Assembly (NCBI GenBank): GCA_951640165.1
Contig: OX621242.1
Coordinates: 19,151,501 to 19,215,500 of the forward strand
Direction of reading: 5' to 3'
Source of the DNA: Pseudoips prasinana
Lineage: Eukaryota; Arthropoda; Insecta; Lepidoptera; Nolidae
DNA length: 64,000 nucleotides
The notes beneath the pieces are model-generated. The model was not told where the DNA came from. It saw only the letters and a list, made by a program, of their open reading frames with translations, and did no database searches. Below are positions 30,015-39,600 of the stretch, piece after piece (the first letter of the stretch is position 1; every line of letters begins with the position of its first letter). The translations under genes and the position numbers were made by a program.

Positions 30015-30490
30015 CAGTCAACAGCAAAAGTAGATGATCAAAGTCGGATATTCAATACTATTTATCATAAATTGCGACAAAATAGTGTGGTGTTGAAGGG
30101 TATCAAGTTGAAGGTGTGCGTGAGTGTTAAGTGTAAAAAATATTCATCATTACAGCTAAATAAGTCCACTGCTGGACAAGCCTCCCTCAAGAATCGTCTT
30201 GAGGGGATATGCCATAATCGCCACGCTTGGCAGGCGGGTTGGCGATCGCAGTAAGATAGTCATAGTAATCAGAAGGAAGCTGCTGCCCTTCCTCAGGTAG
30301 ATATTCCCTCGGGTCGACTTCTACGCCCCCCACGGGATGAGATGGGGTGATGATATTCTGATTCTGATATTTGTCGCCGTCACCACACAGCAGAATAAAA
30401 AATATTAACTAGTGAAAACTGCCGCCCAATAGCATCATAAACTCAAAACTCAGGTCCGATCTTGATCATCTACTTATGCTGACTTGACTG
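30015..30490. mobile_element. Tc1/mariner-type MITE, copy 2, interrupted
   Basis: Same element as 13878-14089, with CAGTCAACAGCAAAAGTAG at the left and a slightly altered inverted end at 30480-30490, flanked by TA. A 251-bp SINE sits inside. Confidence 0.7.
30145..30395 (-). mobile_element. RTE-derived SINE (RTE head joined to RTE tail)
   Basis: Flanked by TAAAAAATATT at 30134-30144 and 30396-30406, which is single in copy 1 (13997-14007). Read on the minus strand it starts like the RTE leader at 19454 (GTGTGGTGACGGC, CATCTCATCCCGTGGGGGGC, GATCGCCAACCCGCCTGCCA). It then jumps to the RTE 3' end (GGAGGCTTGTCCAGCAGTGG, then ATGATG). It is about 250 bp without the coding region. It probably uses RTE machinery in trans (inference). 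Confidence 0.85.
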
Positions 30491-30636
30491 TAACAGTAAG
30501 GGTTTTTGGTGACTTTAGTTACATCGCTAGAATGTTCTAGATAATACCAGAACAAGAAAAAGGATAGATTATGAACAGGACATACAAAATTCTTAATGTA
30601 AAAATTGACATGAGATGGTTCCACAATAGGAAAAAG

Positions 30637-30912
30637 AACCGGACTCGCGCTCGAAGGGTTCCGTATTATTATCATAAAAACGAGCAAAAAAATTTGTTCA
30701 ACGTTTGTTGTACGGAGCCCCCTTAAATATTTATTTTATTTTGTTTTTTAGTAATTGTTGTTATAGCGGCAACAGAAATACATCATCTGTAGAAATTTCA
30801 ACTGTCTAACTATCACGCTTCATGAGATACAGTCTGGTGACAGACGGACAGACAGACAGCGAAGTCTTAGTAATAGGGTCCCGTTTTACCCTTTGGGTAC
30901 GGAACCCTAAAA
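30637..30912 (+). mobile_element. MITE-like element, GGACTCGCGCTCGAAGGG type, copy 2
   Basis: Counterpart of 14235-14525, missing most of the GGCCAAGTGCGAGTCGG tip. It ends GGGTACGGAACCCT at about 30895-30908. Confidence 0.65.
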
Positions 30913-31189
30913 AGAGAGGTGAAGACAAGGACAGAAGCATTACGTTTAATCTGTCATATACGCGAACAGTCTCTGAAGAAAAATATGACTTTCGAAATGT
31001 TTAAAATTTGGAACAATTTAGGGGTATATACGCTAAACTCTAGTTTCTTTTCCAATCCCCTGATTCACCGCTCGCTACAATATGTTCCTAGGAAGCTCAT
31101 GAAAATTACAGAGTTTTCTTAGTCGCAGAAAGTTGATAAGATCTGTATGTTCGGCATTACATGAGATTTTAATCAAAATACGCCCAGGA

Positions 31190-31328
31190 GGTCGTTATTT
31201 GACTGGTCTGAAGGTAACTGAGTCAGAGGTCGCGGGTTCGATTCCCACCCGGGACAAATCTTTGTGTGATGAACACTATTATTTGGTCTGTGTCTGGATG
31301 TAATTTATCTATAATATATTTTTATTTA
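31190..31328 (+). mobile_element. tRNA-type SINE, copy 2
   Basis: Counterpart of 14930-15050, with GGGTTCGATTCCCACCCGGG. The tRNA-like head has lost about 9 bp (GGTCTGAAGGTAACTGAG). The RTE fragment inserts at its 3' end. Confidence 0.7.
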
Positions 31329-33064
31329 CAAAGGTTCTAAAGTGTTCGCAAGAGCTCTATCTGTTGGACAGAGCCAACTGACGAAGCTGAAGACTGAGGA
31401 TGGTAGAATCGTCACGTCTAAGCCTGAGTTGCTGGGAGAGATCGAGAAGTTCTACGGACAGTTATATACGACAACACAGCCACCTGTCAAAAGTCATGCC
31501 TCAGATCCCAGAGCACGACTAACCCGACACTACACCGAAGACATCTCGGACGTCAGCCTGTACGAGATTAGAATGGCTCTGAAACAACTCAAGAACAACA
31601 AGGCGCCTGGTGATGATGGAGTTACAGCAGAGCTTCTGAAGGCGGGTGGTACACCAATCCTACGGGCCCTTCAGAAGTTATTTAACTCCGTCATACTAGA
31701 TGGTCAAACGCCACAAGCATGGCACAGAAGCGTGGCGGTGCTCTTCTTCAAAAAGGGCGACAAGACCCTATTGAAGAATTATAGACCCATCACACTACTG
31801 AGCCATGTTTACAAGTTGTTTTCGAGGGTCGTTACGAACCGTCTCGCGCGCAGGTTTGACGACTTCCAGCCTCCCGAACAAGCCGGTTTCCGAAAAGGCT
31901 TTAGCACCATAGACCACATACATACGCTGCGGCAAGTTATACAGAAGACCGAAGAGTATAACAAGCCACTGTGCTTAGCGTTTGTGGACTATGAGAAAGC
32001 CTTTGATTCTATCAAAACATGGGCCGTGCTGAGGTCTCTCATAAGGTGCCAAATTGACTACCGGTATATCGAGGTGATAAAGTGTTTGTATGAAAACGCC
32101 ACTATGTCAGTGCGACTCCAGGACCAGATCTCGAAACCTATCCACTTGCAGCGAGGCGTGAGACAGGGAGATGTTATATCTCCGAAACTGTTCACCGCTG
32201 CATTGGAAGACGTCTTCAAGCTTCTGGACTGGAAAGGCTTTGGCATCAATGTCAATGGCGAGTACATCACTCACCTTCGATTTGCCGATGATATCGTAGT
32301 CATGGCTGAGACCATGGAAGACCTCGGTACAATGCTCGATGACCTCAGCACAGTCTCTCAACAAGTGGGTCTGAAAATGAACATGGATAAGACGAAAATC
32401 ATGTCAAACGTCCATGTTGCACCCACTCAATTGAAAGTTGGTGACTCTGCACTCGAAGTTGTAGAGAACTATATTTACCTAGGACAGACCATCCAACTAG
32501 GTAGGTCCAACTTCGAGAAGGAGGTCAATCGTAGAATCCAACTCGGCTGGGCAGCGTTCGGGAAGCTACGTAACATCTTCTCGTCCAAAATACCGCAGTG
32601 TCTCAAGTCGAAAGTCTTCGACCAGTGTGTGTTGCCAGTGATGACATACGGAACAGAGACGTGGTCGCTCACTATGGGCCTTATTAGAAGGCTCAAGGTC
32701 ACCCAAAGAGCAATGGAGAGGGCTATGCTCGGAGTTTCCCTGCGGGATCGCATCAGAAATGTCGAAATCCACAGGCGAACCAAAGTCACCGACATAGCCC
32801 GAAGAATTGCCAAGTTGAAGTGGCAGTGGGCAGGGCACATAGCTCGTAGAGCCGACGACCGTTGGGGCAGAAAGGTTCTCGAGTGGCGACCACGAACCGG
32901 AAGACGCAGCGTGGGCAGGCCCCCTACAAGATGGACCGATGATCTTGTGCGGGTCGCTGGAAAATGCTGGATGCGAATAGCGCAAGACCGGCAATTGTGG
33001 AGATCTTTGGGGGAGGCCTTTGTCCAGCAGTGGACGTCTTTCGGCCGATATGATGATGATGATG
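31329..33064 (+). mobile_element. RTE-clade LINE, 5'-truncated
   Basis: Flanked by a perfect 13-bp target duplication, ATATTTTTATTTA (31316-31328 and 33065-33077). The 1736-bp insert starts inside the ORF at GSKVFARALS and ends in (GAT)n. It is nearly identical to the matching part of 19454-22639. Confidence 0.9.
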
Positions 33065-33078
33065 ATATTTTTATTTAG
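31330..33078 (+). pseudogene. RTE reverse transcriptase fragment
   Basis: Open frame without the endonuclease. It keeps NNKAPGDDGV, FVDYEKAFDSI, GVRQGDVISP and FADDIVV. The normal TGA after SFG is CGA here, so the frame runs on through the GAT tail into the target duplication (RYDDDDDIFI). The start is set by the truncation, not by an ATG. Confidence 0.85.
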
Positions 33079-33086
33079 AAATATAT

Positions 33087-33440
33087 AAGTGTCTTTAATA
33101 ATAATAATAATATCTCGGCACAATGTCACATAGATCATCCTAGCCCCAAACTAAGCAAAACTTGTACTATGGGTACCAGGCGATGATATACATACTTATA
33201 TAGATAGATAAATACTTATATACATAGAAAACATCCATGACTCAGAAACAAATATTCGTGCTCATCACACAAATAATTTGCACTTACCGGGATTCGAACC
33301 CAGGACCACCAGCTTCGTGGGCAGGAGCACTACCAAGTAGGCTACGGTACACCGTCGCTTTATCTGTTGTCTGGTTGCTATAGTACAGGATCTGCCTAGT
33401 TTAGGATCAGATGGTAGTGTGTTATTTGTCCAAAGATATG
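33087..33440 (-). mobile_element. SINE pieces in opposite orientation
   Basis: After an (AAT)n run, 33117-33355 reads on the minus strand as a tRNA-type SINE; the B-box is seen as GGGATTCGAACCCAGGACC. Directly after it, 33360-33440 carries a plus-strand SINE tail (TGGTTGCTATAGTACAGGAT, AGGATCAGATGGTAG). None of this is in copy 1 at the matching place. Confidence 0.6.
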
Positions 33441-33549
33441 TTTTTTTAATTAGTATAGTATAAAACAATGTAACATTTCAATTATGAATGTAGATTTGGT
33501 GTGAATATTTAGTGTATTCGAAATACATCGTTGAATAATCATTTAATAC

Positions 33550-34790
33550 GGACAGTTACATCTTTTTTTAAGTTAAATTAGTCTTAAACAAATTGGTGCT
33601 TAAGCATGCAAGAAAATTAAGTTCTAAACATTTGATTAATGTGTTCGTTAAAACATTAAGTAGTTTGTACAAAGGTAGGGAACCTTAATTATGTGAAATT
33701 ATGAAATAGGTACTGGTCGCTAAAGCCTGCTTTCTGACGTAGCTTATTTAGTTAATGACCTACCCGTCACCCTTATATGAATTCTACTTTTTCTATCAAA
33801 ACAAAAACTTTTTCTCATCTTCAATACTTTTTGTTCCCTTCACTGACTTATTGAATTGAGACTCCTTGTTAAGGCCTGTGAATTGGGTTAATGTGTAATA
33901 AACACAATTTATTTTTTTCGAAAACTTCAATGTGTTAAAGTCGGCAACATTAATTAAATATGTAAATATATAAACTTGTGTGTTTTAAAGGTTAATACAG
34001 CCATTTGAAAAATACATACATGGATTTAGTTCCCTATTGCCCGCGTTGGATATTATGTAGAAATAAATTATCACTCGATTACATAGCTACTTCTTGATGA
34101 TCCAAAGACAATCTTGAAAGGGTGTAGTATACACCAAAACACCGAAATAAGAAAAGAAATCTCTTTCGCAAACACATATTTCAAAAGAAGACAGAATATT
34201 GCGTGTCGGAGCAAGGGGCGAAGGTAACGAAAACTGATACATGCTTTTACCTCCTGCTGAAATTTTACGAAAAAATGTTCATGATATTTTGGAGTATTTT
34301 CAGCTCAAAATCATAGTATAGTTTAATAGAGATATTATTAAACTTATGCGGATTTTAGTCACTAAACTGTTTTCACTAAGTCAGGTAGAGGACATACTAC
34401 GCGTTAACGAAATATAAACTTTACCTTAATAAATAAACCTTACGTTATTTGGTACTTTTTATTCTCGGTGCTCGGTTAAAATAAAACAACGATTATGCCC
34501 AAAAGTATTTTTTGCAGAAAACCCTCCATATGTATGAGGGGTAGTAATCTGCAAAAAAAATTACTTATTATTAACTTAATACGTAATAAGTTACCGATAA
34601 ATATTGGAAACCAAAGAGATCACGAGCAATTGAATAAGTTATAATAATAATATTATAAAAAATAACCTAATATCTTACAAACAAATGGAACTCTTCGTTC
34701 CAGGTATATTTTGAATTAGGGTGCCAAGGTAGCAAGGCAACGAGGCTAGTCACTGCGCTATTCCATCAGTAATAATATCCTGGGACGTTA
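33550..34790. other. Duplicated block without a gene
   Basis: Counterpart of 15060-16260, with small indels. No gene recognised. Confidence 0.45.
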
Positions 34791-34794
34791 TTTA

Positions 34795-35015
34795 CACACG
34801 GCCATCTGATCCTAAGCTAAGCAGAGCTTGTACTATGGAAACCAGATAACTGATATACTCCATATACTACTTTTCTTTTGTAAATACATAATTACACCCA
34901 GACTCAGGGCAAACAGACATGTTCATGTACACAAATATCTGTTCTGGGTGGGAATCGATCCACGACCTCCGGCGTGAAAAGCAAGCATTTGCCAACCAAG
35001 CCAACTGGCACGTCA
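34795..35015 (-). mobile_element. tRNA-type SINE, uninterrupted copy
   Basis: Minus-strand SINE, the intact partner of the split copy at 16268-17130. It shows GGGAATCGATCCACGACCTC (B-box side) and CACACGGCCATCTGATCC (3' side). Confidence 0.7.
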
Positions 35016-35138
35016 AAATTTCATTCACCAATTTCGTCGGGATCATTTGGGACTGACTTTACATTTTGTGTTTATTGTAAGCGTTGACATCAATATCTCA
35101 CTTCAAATATAATAAGCCTCCCATTTATTTTCAAAGTA

Positions 35139-35273
35139 CAGACGCCAGCACATCCAGCTACCCCAATCTGTCAAATTTCTTTTATAGATTTTCAACTTTA
35201 TCACATAAGCATAAGGTTCACTTTCAATTGGGGAAATTGGACACATTGGGGTAGCTTGATGTGCTGGCGCCTG
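35139..35273. mobile_element. Short MITE with 29-bp TIRs, copy 2
   Basis: Same as 17250-17383, flanked by TA (35137-35138, 35274-35275). The right TIR carries one extra change (GGCGCCTG). Confidence 0.8.
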
Positions 35274-35275
35274 TA

Positions 35276-36402
35276 CATAGTTTTATTTTCTGTGACTTCG
35301 GCTTATGACGTCACTTTGGCAATAAGTCAGGCGAAGCTTATCTATAACGAGCAGGCTTTGTAGTCTTGTACCCTAGGCGATGGGTATCTACGACGGATTG
35401 TACAACAAAAGTATTGTGAATTTACTTGTATGCTTTGTATAATCTTCATTGAAATAAAATTAAAAGAAAAAAAATTAAAAAAGCTTTTATTACTTGGTAA
35501 TAAAAAGAACTAATAAGTAATGATAAGAAGACGACCATTATATATTTATCTACAATATAAAAATGAATCGCTAAATGTGTTGCTAAGCGCAAATCTCGAG
35601 AGCAGCTGAATCGATTCCGCTAATTCTTTTTTAGAATATTCCTTGAAGTACGAGGATTATAATTACGGAAAGAAAATATTAAAAAATTGCCTGAAAAAGT
35701 CTAAACACAATACTTTTCTATACTCCCATACAAACGATTCGTAATAATACTTAAAATTCAATTTGAAGTTTAATAACATACCATAAAGCTTAAGTGTTAG
35801 TGGAGAACATTATTTTTCTTTTGCTATCACAATGCAATCATAATGTTGATGTAGTGTCATTGGATGTAAGGGATATTCGGGGAGAGGAGTTCTGCCTGCA
35901 ATATGAGTAATTTGTGTCACAAGTATCCTACTCGTATGTTATAATAACTGTTTCCCATCAGAGGCAGTATACAAAAAAGGAATTCCAAGCCCAAAAAAAG
36001 TCCAAGTTTAATTAAGCTACTTATATAGGTTTTCATAAGAGAAGCGATAAATGGGAATGATAAGTCTAATATTAATTAAATGAATTCAGCACATTTGGAA
36101 TCCAGAGCATTGTCAGTTTTATCAATTGGGTAACTTTGTCATTTTCCGGAAAGTGGATTTCATATTCAATATAATCTTATGTTTTTCCGACTAAAACTAA
36201 AACATTCCAAAATGTACAGGTTATTTCTTTAATCGAGGATAATTTTTTTGAATTCTGAACGTAGGATTGATATAAACATGTATTCAAAATTTAAACGCAT
36301 CCAATTTTCACAGAATGTATACCGTATATCAGAATGTACCACATATAGCAATAAAAGGAGATAGGGACACCGTCTATCCTAGTGTCAGAGTTATTCACCT
36401 CA
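35276..36402. other. Duplicated block without a gene
   Basis: Counterpart of 17386-18486. The frame that is open at 17878-18099 in copy 1 has an in-frame TAA here near 35907. Confidence 0.45.
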
Positions 36403-36407
36403 CCCAG

Positions 36408-36582
36408 TGTGGCCGACTGCCATTAAATACTCTTTTCTCTTATACAACGTTTTATGACTTTTCATAGTTTTTATTGTCGTTGATTTTTGGTTGCTAGGAT
36501 ACAAAAAAATGTAAAACAAAATGTAATAAAAAATTATAATGTGACGAGAAAATATTTTATTTTCATATAATTATCGCTCACA
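36408..36582 (+). repeat. BEL/Pao 5' LTR
   Basis: Begins TGTGGCCGACTGCC and ends ATCGCTCACA, with TG...CA ends. It should hold the promoter and transcription start. No difference from the 3' LTR was seen. Confidence 0.95.
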
Positions 36583-36585
36583 TAT

Positions 36586-36596
36586 TGGTCCTTCGA
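36586..36596 (+). other. Probable tRNA primer-binding site
   Basis: TGGTCCTTCGA starts three bases after the 5' LTR, where the minus-strand primer tRNA would pair. The tRNA species cannot be stated from the window. Confidence 0.55.
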
Positions 36597-36625
36597 TTTG
36601 TTTTAAATAGTAAAACCAGTGCACA

Positions 36626-39600
36626 ATGGTTGTAACACGTAGTCAAACGCGGTTGGTAGAATCGGATAAGGATACGCAAGTGAACCCCTCAGGTAACCTA
36701 GCGACGGATGATCAGGTACCTCAAACTAGTACTGGAGGCGAAACATCCACGCCTAGTCATTCCCGAACCCGTTCTATTTCATCAAGCACGAGCCGCTCTT
36801 CCGCGACGGTTACTGCGAGAAAGCTCGCAGTGGAGGCACAGCACGCCCGTCACCTCGCACGATTAGAGTTGGCTGCGCAGGAAGCAGAGATGAAAGCTAG
36901 AGCGGTTGAGCTTGAGAGGGGAGTCGCTAAAACAGAATACCAAGCCCAACTTGCAGCGATTGACGCAGAATATAGCGAACATGGTACAACTAGTGGTAGG
37001 AGCAGAGGTAGTATAAAAGAGTGGTTACAGGAGACGGGTAAAGATGATGTTGTTATGCGCCAAATTTGCAAGGACACATATGACTTCTTACCAAACCAAC
37101 CACTCTGTGACTCAGCCGCCAATAAAATTACTACTAAAATACAAGTTCCTACACCTCAGCTAGAGATTAGTAACAATATTAATCAGTTTCAGACTTTCTC
37201 ACCAAACTTCAATAGTGCCGCCGTAGCGATGCCTTCGGGAGGAGACCAGCTAACGACATCACGGCCCAGACATTTCCGAGCGACAACCGACGTTAATGAT
37301 ACTCCCGTCGAAGCTGATCTATCTCAAGGGAAGAATGTGGATAATATCTCTCGGCTAGTAAACACTTTTGAAAGCTTAGTAAACAAGCTAGGGCCTAATA
37401 AGTATCCACAAAGATACAAAATTGAGCTACCATTCTTTGACGGTAAATGCCCAATGGATTGGCTTGTTTTTAAGCGTTCATTTATTAATTCCCAATTATC
37501 ATATACAGCAGCAGAAAACCTAGCACGCCTTAGCACAGCCTTAAAGGGAGCAGCCCGGGACGCAGTCTGTATGCTTCTTGTGACAGCGCTTGATCCCAGT
37601 ATTATAATGCAGGAATTAGAAAGGCTTTTCGGACGTCCGGAGCAAATTGTATTGAAAGAGGTTGCGGCTATCCGTGCCTTGCCTAAGATCGGCAACGATA
37701 TTAAAGAGCTCGCTATATTTGCCTCTCGCGTGCGCAACTGTGTCGAAGTGGTTAAACTACTACACGAAACTGATTATTTGCGTTCACCAGAGTTATTCGG
37801 GGCACTTATCAACAAGCTTCATCCATTGTTGCGCACTCGATGGGTAGATTATGCCTCTAATCACGCTGCCTTTACTGCGGAGTCTAGTAGTGCTAAAGTG
37901 GAATTATTGTCTAATTTTCTGTCGCGAGAGGTGGATCTACACATTAATTTTGGTAGTTCCATCGATTCGTCACATTTGCCACGGGAACGTGCCCATGCTG
38001 TATCGGAATCGGTTTCAGATCCACAAGTGGAATCTTATACGGGAAATAAACCTAAAAGCACTAAAATTGACTACAAAAAATATTGTATTGTTTGTAAACA
38101 AGCACATGAGATGTCATCGTGTGACAATTTTAAAGCAATGTCAGTAGAAGAAAGGTGGCGTTTCATAAAAGAAAATAAAATTTGCTATCGTTGCTTAAAA
38201 AGAGGTTCACATAACTTTAGGTTGTGTAATAAAAATAAAAATAAGTGCGAAGTAAATGATTGTATGCGCAAACATCACACATTGTTACATAATCCCGAGT
38301 TTATTCCTTCGACATCTGCCCACAGTAAACAGGTACAATGTGCACACTCAACATCTTTTATAAAAACTACAAACAACACAGAGGAAAATACGGCAAGAGA
38401 GTTAATGACCCACACAAACTCTACTTTAAGTTCTAACATAAGTTCTAGTCTCCGCCCCCTCTTGAAGATTGTCGCTGTTACAGTCTCGGGGCCTGCAGGT
38501 AGTGTCGATACATTCGCTCTTTTAGATGACGGTTCCACGTCTACATTTGTTGATTCTGACATTTCCTCTCGGATTGGTGCCAAGGGTCCTGAGGGACAAA
38601 TTTATTTAGATTGCGTAGGTGGTTTATGTCGTGAAACATCTGTGCAATACGTTAATTTTGACATTCAAGGCCGGCATTCTAGCCAAACATTTTCAGTTCG
38701 TAGAGCACGCTCGATAAAAAATTTAGGAATAGTATGTAATCAGTCAGTCAGTAGCGATGATCTACTTCATTATCCTTATCTATCTGATTTATCCAATGAC
38801 CTGTGTTATGTCAATGCTTGCCCTACGCTTGTAATAGGGATTGATAACTGGCATTTATCCCTTGCGACCGCCACGAGGAAAGGTACAAAGTCACAACCGG
38901 TGGCGATTCGAACAGCATTGGGTTGGGTTCTTTTTGGGTTTTCCAGCACTAAGACTAACCTCGTACGATCACTGACGCCCACCGATTCAATGTGCCATGC
39001 GTATTTGACTGAACTTGATAATCCAAAGTCTGAATTCGAAGAGCTTATCAAAGCGCAATATAAATTAGATTCTATCGGAATCACCAAGCACGAGGCGCGT
39101 AGTACTGACGATCAACGCGCATTAGATATATTAGGTCGTACTGCCCGTCGATTGCCTAGTGGTCGTTTCGAAGTAGGTCTTCTCTGGAAGACAGATAATA
39201 TAACAGCGCCAGATAGCTATCCTTTAGCTCTGGCTAGGTTTAAAAGTTTAGAAAAAAAGATGTTGAGGGAACCTGATTTTGCCAAACAATATCGAAAGAA
39301 TATTCATGACATATTAGAGAAAAATTACGCCGAAGAGTGTAGCAGGGTGGAACCCTCAGGTATTTGTTGGTATTTACCACATTTCGGTGTGATAAACCCT
39401 AACAAGCCCGCAAAGCTTCGAGTTGTCCACGATGCCGCTGCACGTTCTTGGGGAGTGTCTCTGAACTCAATGTTGCTGACTGGGCCTGACCTCTTACAGA
39501 ACCAACTAAGTATTTTGATGCGTTTTAGGGAAGGAAGGATTGCCCTAACAGCTGACATTAAGGAAATGTTTCCACAGATTAAAATTATTCAGCAAGACAG

